Assembly: GCF_031626875.1 (NCBI RefSeq)
Contig: NZ_JANDMF010000010.1
Coordinates: forward strand, 1 to 64,000
From: Clostridium sp031626875
Lineage (GTDB): Bacteria; Bacillota; Clostridia; Clostridiales; Clostridiaceae
Direction: 5' to 3'
DNA: 64,000 nucleotides
The number at the start of each line of letters is the position of its first letter. Within the stretch, counting starts at the first letter, position 1. The translations under genes were made by a program, and so were the position numbers. Below, piece by piece: positions 34,669 to 43,204 of this stretch. The notes beneath the pieces were generated by a model, which saw only the letters and a list, made by a program, of their open reading frames with translations, searched no databases and was not told the origin of the DNA.

Positions 34669-35943
34669 TTACTCATCTCCTAATATAAGCCCATTTGCTT
34701 TAGTTATTTTTCCTAATAGATGTGCACTTTCCTTTACTATTCTTTCTTGAGTAGTTCTATCTACATCAATAACCCCAAAATGCATGTTATATCCAAAAGT
34801 CCACTCAAAGTTATCAAAAGTACTCCAGTAAAGATACCCCTTCACATCTATTCCCTCTTCAATGCAAGAATGTACACCATCTATAGCTCTTTTTATAAAC
34901 TCTATTCGTCTTGAATCATCTTTAGTTGCAATTCCATTTTCAGTTACTATAATTGGTATATTTAAATCCCTCGATACTCTTCTTATCGCTCCAGCTAATC
35001 CTTCTGGATAATACTCATACCCACACTCTGTAACTTCAGTTTCTTCAGCTAATGGAACCTGTCCACTTGGTCCATATACTTCCCTAGTATAATTTTGAAT
35101 ACCAAAGAAATCATCATCTTTAACTGTATCTATAAATTGTTTGAAATACTTATGCCATGTTTTTTCTGCTAGTTCTTCTCCACCTTCTATAGACTGTATA
35201 TCTGGAAGAGCTAATGATAAACCGACCTTTGTATTTGGATTAATCTTCTTAATTGCTACATAAGCCTTACGATGTGCATCCTTAATAATATTTATAGATG
35301 CTTCATCTGATGCCATATGGAATGTAAAATATTTATCTATAGTTGTACTACATGACTTTGCAGCAGATTCTCTCCACTCTGGTGCTGTCCAAGATTTAGC
35401 TTCTATTCCTACTGGAGGAATAAAGTTGAAATTAACAAATAACTCTTGAAGCATTACTGGAAGGTTTGCTTCGTTCATAGTTAAAGCATATGGAATTAGA
35501 TCTCCAAGCTCTTCAAATACAACTTCACAGTATTTTGCAAATCTATCTGCAGTATTAGGACTTGACCAACCTCCAAATCTCATAAGCCATCTTGGTGACG
35601 TAAAATGGTGCATAGTTACCATTGGAGTTATTCCATTTTCATGACATGCTTTTAAAACATCTCTATAATGCTCTATTTCTGATTTTGAATAATAACCTGC
35701 TTTTGGCTCTATCCTTGCCCACTCAATGGAAAATCTATATGTTTTTAAGCCTAAGCTCGCCATTAATTTAATATCTTCTCTATAAAGTCTATAGTGATCT
35801 ACTGCATCACCTGATTTATCTGCATAAGGTGAACCTTCAGCATATTCCTCTTCCCACATGTCTGAATTTATATTATTCCCCTCTACTTGATGAGCTGATG
35901 TTGCTGTTCCCCATAAGAAATCCTCTGGAAATATTTTTTTCAT
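34669..35943 (-). CDS. GH1 family beta-glucosidase-like glycoside hydrolase (second copy)
   Basis: A 424-residue retaining glycosidase with the GH1 start FPEDFLWGTATSAHQVEGNN, acid/base E158 in TMNEAN and nucleophile E335 in IVTENG. The ATG at 35943 is chosen because TAAGGAGGA precedes it. An ATG 13 codons upstream lies within the promoter's conserved block and could not be transcribed fully. It is the first gene of an operon with GH43. It is paralogous to the gene at 320-1612 but clearly diverged, so it probably has a different substrate. The divergent AraC protein likely activates it. Confidence 0.9.
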   Translation of the reverse strand: MKKIFPEDFLWGTATSAHQVEGNNINSDMWEEEYAEGSPYADKSGDAVDHYRLYREDIKLMASLGLKTYRFSIEWARIEPKAGYYSKSEIEHYRDVLKACHENGITPMVTMHHFTSPRWLMRFGGWSSPNTADRFAKYCEVVFEELGDLIPYALTMNEANLPVMLQELFVNFNFIPPVGIEAKSWTAPEWRESAAKSCSTTIDKYFTFHMASDEASINIIKDAHRKAYVAIKKINPNTKVGLSLALPDIQSIEGGEELAEKTWHKYFKQFIDTVKDDDFFGIQNYTREVYGPSGQVPLAEETEVTECGYEYYPEGLAGAIRRVSRDLNIPIIVTENGIATKDDSRRIEFIKRAIDGVHSCIEEGIDVKGYLYWSTFDNFEWTFGYNMHFGVIDVDRTTQERIVKESAHLLGKITKANGLILGDE

Positions 35944-35980
35944 AATTACTTCCTCCTTACAAAGCTTTAATTCTGTATTC

Positions 35981-36054
35981 ATGTAAACATTTTAACACCA
36001 TATATTTTCTTACTCCATACCACTATTTTATTAAAATCAGGCTTTTTTTTAGAT
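35981..36054 (-). promoter_or_regulatory. GH1/GH43 promoter and AraC-type upstream box (copy 2)
   Basis: The same three blocks as at 1629-1702, on the minus strand: the ATCTAAAAAAAAG box at 36025-36054, ATGGAGT at 36012-36018 and GGTGTTAAAATGTTTACAT at 35981-35999. The gaps of six and twelve bases between blocks are identical to copy 1, while the gap sequences differ. Conservation with fixed spacing across diverged paralogues is good evidence of function. Confidence 0.7.
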
Positions 36055-36100
36055 TATATTTTGATATACTATTTACATAATTAAAAAGGTGGGAGAATAA

Positions 36101-37198
36101 ATGACAAATATGTATGTAACCCCTGAAATGATACAATCAGCTTTAACAGAATCTTATTTAGTAAAGAGAAAAAGGAAAAGTTTTTTAGAGACTGTATTAG
36201 AACTATATGAAAAAGGTAACTATATAACCTCTAAAGATAATCTGACTAAAGAACTTTTATCTAACACATTATCTGATAATGAATTTGAGGAATTTTTATC
36301 TACATATCCTCTTCAAATAAATGATATTATTAAATATAACTCTAATTATGAACTTGGAGAATCTGATGTGATGCCTGGAAATACTGACATTTACGTTACA
36401 AGGCAATATACCTATGAAAGTTACAAGATACATTCCCATGATTTTTTAGAAATTTATTATGTTTTTAAAGGTAGTTGTGATTTTTTATTTGAGAAAGAAA
36501 ATCGAACACTTAAGGATGGAGATATATGTATAGTAGCACCTAATTCCATACATACCTCTATAATTAATGATAATGATTCTATTGTTATTACCATAGCTAT
36601 TAAGAAAAGTACATTTGATATTGCTTTCTTTTCGCTCCTTTCTCAAAAGGATTTACTTTCTTACTTTTTTAGAACAATACTTTATAAAAAGGCAGAACCT
36701 AATTATTTATTGTTCTCTACAGATAACTCTAAAGATATTAAAATGATATTAAAGAACTTAGTCATAGAAACTTTTAAAGGTGATGAGTATTTCAATAATT
36801 GTAGTATAAGTTGGGCTAATATACTTTTTTCTAAAATATTAAGGGATTATGGTAAGTCAGCACAATTTTATAATAATGATTCAGAACGTGACTTTTCATC
36901 TATTTTGCAATATATTCAACATAACTATAGAACTCTTACCTTAAAGGACCTTGCTGAACATTTTCATTATAGTGAAGCTCATTTAAGTACTTTAATAAAA
37001 AAGAATATTGGTTTGAATTTTATTGCACTTGTTAAAAAATTAAAGATGTCTGATGCTAAAGACTACCTTATAAATACTAATTTATCTATAGAAGAGATAT
37101 CTGAGTATATAGGCTATAACTCTAGTAATCATTTTTCAAGAGCTTTTAAGAATTATTACAAAATATCACCACAGAAATATAGAAAATCATTAACCTAA
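36101..37198 (+). CDS. AraC family transcriptional regulator with N-terminal cupin domain (second copy)
   Basis: A 365-residue paralogue of the regulator at 1809-2909. It shares the cupin block (IHSHDFLEIYYVFKGSCDF, then GDICIVAPNSIHTS) and the AraC double helix-turn-helix (DLAEHFHYSEAHLSTLIKK; SSNHFSRAFKNYYKISPQKY). The recognition helices are nearly identical in the two proteins, so they probably bind the same boxes and could cross-regulate both GH1 loci. AAAGGTGGG precedes the ATG. A TATACT -10 and weak -35 lie upstream (36044-36071). Probably senses a plant glycoside or oligosaccharide. Confidence 0.9.
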   Translation: MTNMYVTPEMIQSALTESYLVKRKRKSFLETVLELYEKGNYITSKDNLTKELLSNTLSDNEFEEFLSTYPLQINDIIKYNSNYELGESDVMPGNTDIYVTRQYTYESYKIHSHDFLEIYYVFKGSCDFLFEKENRTLKDGDICIVAPNSIHTSIINDNDSIVITIAIKKSTFDIAFFSLLSQKDLLSYFFRTILYKKAEPNYLLFSTDNSKDIKMILKNLVIETFKGDEYFNNCSISWANILFSKILRDYGKSAQFYNNDSERDFSSILQYIQHNYRTLTLKDLAEHFHYSEAHLSTLIKKNIGLNFIALVKKLKMSDAKDYLINTNLSIEEISEYIGYNSSNHFSRAFKNYYKISPQKYRKSLT

Positions 37199-37235
37199 AC
37201 ATAAAAAAGCAAGAAAAACCTGCTTTTTTATGTTT
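37197..37235. terminator. bidirectional terminator
   Basis: AAACATAAAAAAGCA and TGCTTTTTTATGTTT form a perfect 15-base stem over a nine-base loop, between the convergent AraC and HydF genes. Confidence 0.85.
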
Positions 37236-37261
37236 ATTTTTAATTATAGTGTTAAATATTT

Positions 37262-38503
37262 TTAAATAAAATCACCATTATCATAAATTTCTTTCGCTAA
37301 TGGAAATGGCTCTAAAGCTCTTTCTAAAATTCCTTGAACATATCCTATAAGTACTCCATAATTAACTATTGGAATCTCATGTTCAACTGCACTACTAATT
37401 CTTGAAAGCATAGCTGCCCTATTTAGCATACATCCTCCACAATGGATAATAAGCTTATATTTCTTAACATCATCAGTAAATGTGTTTCCTGAAGAATATT
37501 CAAAGTTTATCTGCTTTCCAGTCATTTGACGTACCCATCTTGGAATTTTAACTGATCCAATATCATCACATTGTCTATGATGTGTACATCCTTCTGAAAT
37601 AAGTACATTATCTCCATCTTCTAAAGATTCTAATACTTTTACACCTTTTACAAGCTCAATAAGGTCTCCTTTATATCTTGCTTGTAATATAGAAAATGAA
37701 GTAAGCATTATATCTTTAGGTGTATCTGCTGATGCTTTTAAAAACACCTGGGAGTCAGTTATAACTAACTTAGGTTTTTTCTTTAAATTTTCAAGAGTTT
37801 CTCTTAATTCATGTTCCTTTGTAACAATAGCTATAGCATCACTTTCTATTATATCTCTAATAGTTTGTTGTTGTGGCAATATAAGTCTTCCTTTAGGGGC
37901 AGCCTTATCTATAGGTGTAACAAGAATGACTATATCTCCTGGACTTAAAAGATCTCCTACTAATTTAAACTTATCTTCATTATCTGGTATTAGCTCTATA
38001 ATTTTTCTCTTTAACTCTTCTATCCCAATTTTATTAAGTGCAGAAACAGAAACAACTGAGATACCAATTTCCTTTTCTATATTACTTAGTTCTTCTTTTG
38101 TCATACTCTTTTGGTCTGCCTTATTAAAGATACAAACCATAGGTATTTTCTTACCTTTCAGTTGATTTATCATATCTGTATCATTTTTAGTAATTCCAAT
38201 AGAACTGTCTATTACCACTAATGCAACATTTGTCTTTGTTAAAACTTCAAGAGTTTTCTTCTTTCTTGACTCTCCTAGTTCACTTTCATCATCAAGACCT
38301 GCTGTATCAATAATCATACATGGTCCTATAGGTAAAATTTCAATAGCTTTATAAACAGGATCAGTAGTTGTCCCCTTAACATCAGAAACAATAGAAATCT
38401 CTTGATTTGTAAGTGCATTTATAATACTGGACTTTCCAGCATTAGTCATTCCAAATAGAGCAATATGTACTCTTTCTCCAGATGGTGTTGTATTTAAACT
38501 CAT
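37262..38503 (-). CDS. hydF: [FeFe]-hydrogenase H-cluster maturation GTPase HydF
   Basis: A 413-residue scaffold protein on which the 2Fe subcluster of [FeFe]-hydrogenase is assembled before transfer to HydA. The N-terminal GTPase has GMTNAGKSS (18-26), DTAGLDDE and FNKADQKS. The C-terminal part has the Fe-S motif C306-x-H308 and C355-x-x-C358, exactly the C-x-H-x46-C-x-x-C pattern of HydF. It is monocistronic; HydE and HydG are not in the window. The gene is divergent from aspA with a 95-base shared region. AGAGGAG precedes the ATG. Confidence 0.95.
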   Translation of the reverse strand: MSLNTTPSGERVHIALFGMTNAGKSSIINALTNQEISIVSDVKGTTTDPVYKAIEILPIGPCMIIDTAGLDDESELGESRKKKTLEVLTKTNVALVVIDSSIGITKNDTDMINQLKGKKIPMVCIFNKADQKSMTKEELSNIEKEIGISVVSVSALNKIGIEELKRKIIELIPDNEDKFKLVGDLLSPGDIVILVTPIDKAAPKGRLILPQQQTIRDIIESDAIAIVTKEHELRETLENLKKKPKLVITDSQVFLKASADTPKDIMLTSFSILQARYKGDLIELVKGVKVLESLEDGDNVLISEGCTHHRQCDDIGSVKIPRWVRQMTGKQINFEYSSGNTFTDDVKKYKLIIHCGGCMLNRAAMLSRISSAVEHEIPIVNYGVLIGYVQGILERALEPFPLAKEIYDNGDFI

Positions 38504-38598
38504 ATCTTATTACTCCTCTTGAATTATTTTAATATTTATATTTTCTATTATAATATAAAATATAAGTATTATAAAACATTTAAGGGAGAGTGTTCACT

Positions 38599-39996
38599 TT
38601 GAATTATAGAATAGAACAAGATTTGTTAGGTGATAAAAATATAGATAATTCTACATACAGTGGAATAAATACAATTAGAGCTTTAGAAAACTTTGACTTA
38701 AACAGTAAAACTATAAATTTGAATCTTATAAAAGAAATTGCTCTTATAAAAAAAGCTGCAGCCATGACAAATGGGAAACTAAAATTCCTTGAAGCTGATA
38801 AGGCTGATGTAATAATAAAAGCATGTGAAGAAGTTATAGATGGAAAATTTGATGATGAATTTAAAATCAGTGCATTTCAAGGCGGAGCTGGTACCTCTGC
38901 TAATATGAATGTAAATGAAGTTGTAGCTAATAGAGCAATTGAACACTTAGGTGGTGTTAAAGGGGATTATGATTTAGTTCATCCACTTAACCATGTTAAT
39001 ATGTCTCAATCCACTAATGATGTTTACCCTTCTGCTCTTAGAATCGCTGCAATCAAATTGATTAGAAAGCTTAGTAATTCTTTATCTAGTTTGCAGGAAT
39101 CCTTACAAATTAAAGAAAATGAATTTGCAGATATAATAAAGCTTGGTAGAACTCAGTTAATGGATGCACTTCCAATGACAGCTGGTCAAAGTTTTGGATC
39201 ATATGCAAAAGCTATAGAAAGAGATCGTTGGAGAATATATAAAGTAGAAGAAAGATTACGACAAATTAATCTTGGAGGTACAGCCATAGGTACTGGACTA
39301 AATGCCACAAATAGATATGTCTTTATGATGACTGATACTATTCAAAGTCTAACTGGTCTTGGCCTAGCAAGATCTGACTACCCTATGGATATTACACAAA
39401 ACTGTGATATCTTTGTAGAAACCTCTGGATTATTAAAATCTTGTAGTGTAAATCTTCTTAAGATTTCAAATGATTTAAGACTACTTAACTCTGGGCCTCA
39501 TGGTGGAATTGGAGAAGTTCTTCTACCTCAAATGCAAGCTGGTTCAACTATTATGCCTGGTAAAGTTAATCCTGTTATTCCTGAAATGGTGGCACAAGTT
39601 AGTATACGGGTAATTTCTAATGATAGTGCTATAACTATGGCAAGCTCAATGGGACAATTAGAACTAAATGCATTTGTACCACTTATAGCAGAATGTTTAT
39701 TAGAGTCTTTAGAACTTCTTGATAGGAGTGTTACTATTTTTAAAGAGAGATGTATTGAGAACTTAAAAATAAATAAAAATAGGTGTTTAGAAAATTTGGA
39801 GAATTCATTGGTTGTTGCAACTGCTTTAGTTCCATATATAGGCTATGATAAAGCTAGTTTAATATCAAAAAAAGCATTATCTACTGGAAAGACTATAAAA
39901 GAAATTTTATTAGAAGAGCAGCTCCTGTCCATTGAAACTATAGATAAAATTTTATCTCCAACTGAGTTAATTAGAACTCATATTTCAGGCAAGTAG
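38599..39996 (+). CDS. aspA: aspartate ammonia-lyase
   Basis: A 465-residue enzyme of the fumarase/aspartase superfamily that deaminates L-aspartate to fumarate. It has FQGGAGTSANMNVNEVVANR, the HPLNHVNMSQSTNDVYPSAL block and the signature GSTIMPGKVNPVIPE. The start is taken as the TTG at 38599, eight bases after GGGAGAG, giving the usual family N-terminus NYRIEQDLLG. A GTG three codons earlier overlaps the ribosome site. The hydF-aspA neighbourhood recurs in clostridia from general knowledge. A terminator follows at 40006. Confidence 0.95.
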   Translation: MNYRIEQDLLGDKNIDNSTYSGINTIRALENFDLNSKTINLNLIKEIALIKKAAAMTNGKLKFLEADKADVIIKACEEVIDGKFDDEFKISAFQGGAGTSANMNVNEVVANRAIEHLGGVKGDYDLVHPLNHVNMSQSTNDVYPSALRIAAIKLIRKLSNSLSSLQESLQIKENEFADIIKLGRTQLMDALPMTAGQSFGSYAKAIERDRWRIYKVEERLRQINLGGTAIGTGLNATNRYVFMMTDTIQSLTGLGLARSDYPMDITQNCDIFVETSGLLKSCSVNLLKISNDLRLLNSGPHGGIGEVLLPQMQAGSTIMPGKVNPVIPEMVAQVSIRVISNDSAITMASSMGQLELNAFVPLIAECLLESLELLDRSVTIFKERCIENLKINKNRCLENLENSLVVATALVPYIGYDKASLISKKALSTGKTIKEILLEEQLLSIETIDKILSPTELIRTHISGK

Positions 39997-40005
39997 ATAT
40001 TAATT

Positions 40006-40052
40006 AAGGTGATTTGTATTATAATATTAAATTTATACAATTCACTTTTTTT
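40006..40052 (+). terminator. terminator of aspA
   Basis: AAGGTGATTTGTAT and ATACAATTCACTT pair with minor mismatches and end in a run of T. Confidence 0.7.
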
Positions 40053-40175
40053 ATTCTACATATAATTTAACTGTACATTAAATTATATTTATCCATATTA
40101 TATATTATAAAACTGATTACAATTTACTTATTCACATATTTATACAATACTTTTTTTAAAAGGAGATGAACAATC

Positions 40176-40748
40176 ATAAAATCAATATTAAAAATATCCA
40201 TATGTATAATTATATTCTATTTATGTACAAGCAATGTTTTTGCTTCAGCTTGTTATAATAGTGATGATGCAATAATTTATGCGAATAAGTATGCTAAAAA
40301 TCCAAATTCTCAATATTATAATTATATTGATGAAGGTGGCGATTGTACAAATTTTATCTCTCAGTGCTTATATGCTGGAGGTTTAGGCTACACAGAAACA
40401 TGGTCCCCTACAAGTGATACTTGGAGAACTGCTATTCTTTTTAGATATTACCTTATGAGTTTTGACTATCATTATAGAGAATACACTGTTGGTGATGCGA
40501 TTGATAATTGGGATATTATTTACTTTCAGATACATCCTGGCGATGTAATTCAGTATGGAACTTCCCCTTACAACACAACACATTCACAAATTGTAACTTC
40601 TTATTCATCAAAAGATTCATCTGTTTATATAGCTCAACATTCAGATAATATGCCAGGTTTTTATAACGATAAGAATCTTCTAAATTATCTACATGGAAGA
40701 TCTAAAGACGATATTATGTATATTCATCAAATAAAAAAATATAATTAG
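40176..40748 (+). CDS. secreted cysteine amidase-domain protein (Amidase_6 type) with ATA in start position
   Basis: About 190 residues. A signal peptide (ILKISICIIIFYLCTSNVFA) is followed by the mature enzyme with GGDCTNFISQCLYAGG (C57) and THSQIV (H136), the catalytic pair of the putative amidase/NlpC-like domain. AAGGAGA stands nine bases before ATA-AAA-TCA, where the ATG should be; upstream in this frame is a TGA, and the next ATG (40455) is past the catalytic cysteine. The ATG inside the ribosome region (40166) is in another frame. Either ATA is used at low efficiency or the gene was silenced by an ATG-to-ATA change. Function would be cleavage of cell-wall or small amides. Confidence 0.65.
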   Translation: MKSILKISICIIIFYLCTSNVFASACYNSDDAIIYANKYAKNPNSQYYNYIDEGGDCTNFISQCLYAGGLGYTETWSPTSDTWRTAILFRYYLMSFDYHYREYTVGDAIDNWDIIYFQIHPGDVIQYGTSPYNTTHSQIVTSYSSKDSSVYIAQHSDNMPGFYNDKNLLNYLHGRSKDDIMYIHQIKKYN

Positions 40749-41074
40749 AGGAATATCAAAAATGTTACTATATTTGTTCTATAAAATTGATCATAAAAAA
40801 GGTGGACAAGTAACATTGTCCACCAAGATGCATTAGAAAATAAATTTATTAGTTTTGTCCTTTAATGAGTAATTGAGTGCTCATTTAATTATTCGATAAA
40901 ATGCTGATTTTATTTATACCTATATTTTTTCCATTCATGAGCTAATTTAATATATTTTCCATTGCTATATTTATACAGAATTAATTTCAATTTCTTTGAT
41001 ATATTACACTATTATATATTGATTTACTTTAAATACTGGAACTACTAAACTTATTTTCAATATAATAAAAAACT
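40749..41074. other. gene-free region with hairpin and short coding-like tail
   Basis: A perfect hairpin GGTGGACAA/TTGTCCACC lies at 40801-40824 and is followed by a T run on the minus strand only. Further right, minus-strand frame 40910-41008 stays open for 32 codons ending YKYSNGKYIKLAHEWKKY and a stop, without any start codon. Together these look like the tail and terminator of a lost minus-strand gene. Nothing else was seen. Confidence 0.35.
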
Positions 41075-41134
41075 TGACAAAAACATTTATTAGAATGATA
41101 ATTTTTTTAGTAAACTACTTGTATCAGTAAACGT
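41075..41134 (+). promoter_or_regulatory. MarR gene promoter with operator
   Basis: TTGACA (41075-41080) and GATAAT (41098-41103) are 17 bases apart. Directly after the -10 come TTTAGTAAACTA and, 16 bases on, CAGTAAAC. The AGTAAA repeats recur in the promoter of the glycosyltransferase gene, also right after its -10, so they are the probable binding site of the MarR protein. Confidence 0.6.
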
Positions 41135-41166
41135 TTTACAAAAGAATTTATGGTGGAGGAATGAAA

Positions 41167-41631
41167 ATGGATGATAATGAAAAGATAGTTCTTGCAAAGG
41201 ATTTTGCTAAGAAATATATACAACTAAGAAAAACGATTATGCAAGCGCCTCAATCAAATGATATTAAACCAAATGAATTCACATTATTGATGCTACTAAT
41301 TGATAGTATAACTCCAGAAATTAAAGGCGTTAAAGTTTCTGAACTAAGTACAATTCTAAATATAACTCCAGCTGCTGTTACTCATATGATTAATTCCTTA
41401 GAAAAAAAGGAATACTTAGAAAGGTTATCAAATGAAAAAGATAGGCGAATAGTTCTTGTTCGAGCAACCGAAAAAGGGATTAAAGCTATTGAATCTATGA
41501 AGCAAAAGTTCTTTAATAATCTTAATGAATTATTTGATTTTCTTGGTGAAAAAGATAGTAAAGAATTACTTAGAATCATAAACTTAATTAGTGATTTTCA
41601 TAATTTAAAAAAGATAAAAACAGTTAAATAA
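41167..41631 (+). CDS. MarR family transcriptional regulator
   Basis: A 154-residue winged-helix regulator. FTLLMLLIDSITPEIKGVKV leads into the helix-turn-helix SELSTILNITPAAVTHMINS, then the wing LSNEKDRRIVLVRATEKG. The ATG at 41167 is seven bases from GGAGG and is preferred over the ATG two codons earlier, which nearly touches it. It is convergent with a glycosyltransferase gene and shares operator-like sequences with it. Possibly a repressor relieved by a toxic compound that the transferase glycosylates. Confidence 0.9.
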   Translation: MDDNEKIVLAKDFAKKYIQLRKTIMQAPQSNDIKPNEFTLLMLLIDSITPEIKGVKVSELSTILNITPAAVTHMINSLEKKEYLERLSNEKDRRIVLVRATEKGIKAIESMKQKFFNNLNELFDFLGEKDSKELLRIINLISDFHNLKKIKTVK

Positions 41632-41682
41632 ACCTTTATTATAAAACTAATACAAATCACAAAGTTCTCTAAAAAATAAAAA

Positions 41683-41721
41683 ATCTTTATCAAAAGTTCG
41701 TTTTAGTATTTTGATAAAGAT
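41683..41721. terminator. bidirectional terminator
   Basis: ATCTTTATCAAAA and TTTTGATAAAGAT form a perfect 13-base stem between the convergent MarR and glycosyltransferase genes. Confidence 0.85.
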
Positions 41722-41762
41722 TAATTTTTATATACTAATACATTACATATTCTTTTAGCATC

Positions 41763-42971
41763 TTATACTAGAACCATATCTTTTAGCTTTGATATTTCTT
41801 CTGCTGCCTTTTTATATCCACCACATTCTCTAAAAGATTCATTTATTTTTTTGATATTCTCAATATATTTAGGATTTTCTAACACCTCTCTCACAGAATC
41901 TCTTAAGATTTCAGGAGTAAGCTTGTCTTTCTCCAATGATATACATGCACCTAATTGAGCTGCTCTATTTGCCATATAGGGTTGATCTGCACCTAATGGT
42001 ATAGCTACAAACGGAACATTATTAAATAATAGATCATTTGTACTATTCATACCAGAATGAGTTACTGCTACATCTGCATATTTTAAAATCTCAGTTTGTG
42101 AAATATAATTTTTAACTATGAAATTTTTTGGCACATCAAATTCTGATAAATCTGTCTTGTATGCTGTCATAACAACTGCTACATTAACATCTTTAAATGC
42201 CTTAAAGAATATATCATAAAGTTTTATATCATAATTACTATATACTGTTCCTAATGAAATATATACAACCTTTCTTCCTTTAATCTCCTTGTATGGAAAA
42301 TCCGATATATCCTCTTTTCTATCATATATAGGAGGTCCTATAAACTTATATGTATCATCATACTTTTCAATATTTGCAACAAAATATTTAGATGTATATG
42401 CAAAATTAATATCCCCTCTATTAAAGAATAATTCTTGTAATTTTGGCATTTCTATATCATACTTTTTGCTTAATTTATCTGAAATCTCTTTATAATCTTG
42501 TATTATAGAATCATTAGCAAATGCTTTTCTAGCTTCTCCAAATTCTTTTGGCATCATTTCTTCTGGAGTTGCGAATATTGCAAAAGAAGAAAATGAAGGT
42601 ATGTTTAATATTTTAGCTATTATATTACCAAAGGGAAAATTAGCTGAATATCCAACATAATCAAATTTTTCATTTCCTATTTCTTCTAAAATATTATCTA
42701 TTACTTTTTCACATGATTCCAAAGTTGTTTTCAATATTCTAATCATGAATTGTATATCCATCTTATTTTGGATAGATGGTTTGTTTTTACTAAATCCTTC
42801 CCATTCCTTATAGGCTCTAAACTTAGCACCTGTTTTCTCTATCCTTTTTCTAAATTCTTCAGTACAAAAATATACTACCTCATCCCCTTGTTTAACTAGC
42901 TCAGATATCATACCTAATGTTGGATTAATATGTCCAAATGCTGGTATCCCAAAAAATAATATCTTTTTCAT
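41763..42971 (-). CDS. MGT-type (GT1) glycosyltransferase, macrolide/UDP-sugar family
   Basis: A 402-residue cytosolic GT-B glycosyltransferase. The acceptor domain starts KKILFFGIPAFGHINPTLGM, with the family GHINP loop and catalytic histidine. The donor domain has VAVTHSGMNSTNDLLFNNVP, then GADQPYMANRAAQLG, the UDP-sugar binding motif of macrolide glycosyltransferases such as YjiC/OleD. It likely inactivates a hydrophobic antibiotic, phenolic or flavonoid by glucosylation. AAAGGGGATG precedes the ATG. The promoter carries a MarR-type operator. Acceptor unknown. Confidence 0.9.
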   Translation of the reverse strand: MKKILFFGIPAFGHINPTLGMISELVKQGDEVVYFCTEEFRKRIEKTGAKFRAYKEWEGFSKNKPSIQNKMDIQFMIRILKTTLESCEKVIDNILEEIGNEKFDYVGYSANFPFGNIIAKILNIPSFSSFAIFATPEEMMPKEFGEARKAFANDSIIQDYKEISDKLSKKYDIEMPKLQELFFNRGDINFAYTSKYFVANIEKYDDTYKFIGPPIYDRKEDISDFPYKEIKGRKVVYISLGTVYSNYDIKLYDIFFKAFKDVNVAVVMTAYKTDLSEFDVPKNFIVKNYISQTEILKYADVAVTHSGMNSTNDLLFNNVPFVAIPLGADQPYMANRAAQLGACISLEKDKLTPEILRDSVREVLENPKYIENIKKINESFRECGGYKKAAEEISKLKDMVLV

Positions 42972-43026
42972 ATTTTACATCCCCTTTTAATTTTATTGTT
43001 TCATAGGTATTTACAAATTTAATTTA

Positions 43027-43095
43027 TTAAGTAAACTATTTATCAAATAAATATTTTATTTACTAAATTATTGCTCCATCAAAGATTTTTGTCAA
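43027..43095 (-). promoter_or_regulatory. glycosyltransferase promoter with operator
   Basis: On the minus strand TTGACA (43090-43095) and AATAAT (43067-43072) are 17 bases apart. Just downstream, 43027-43067 begins TTTAGTAAAT and ends AGTTTACTTAA, forming a wide inverted repeat that shares the TTTAGTAAA core with the MarR gene promoter at the same position relative to the -10. Confidence 0.6.
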
Positions 43096-43117
43096 GTATT
43101 TTCAACTTATAATAAAA

Positions 43118-43146
43118 ATGGATTAGCATTAAAAATACTAATCCAT
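43118..43146 (-). terminator. terminator of the polysaccharide operon
   Basis: ATGGATTAG and CTAATCCAT form a perfect nine-base stem, with T run on the minus strand, 59 bases after the last gene of the operon. Confidence 0.8.
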
Positions 43147-43204
43147 AAAAATTTTAGTTTTTATTCTTCTTAAATCACTTAAATTAATAAATACCACTAT
43201 TATA

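Noticed and set aside
41120..41145. Catabolite (cre) site at GTAAACGTTTTAC before the MarR gene
   Set aside because: The arms fit the AGTAAA repeat shared with the glycosyltransferase promoter, and the spacing does not match the cre consensus.
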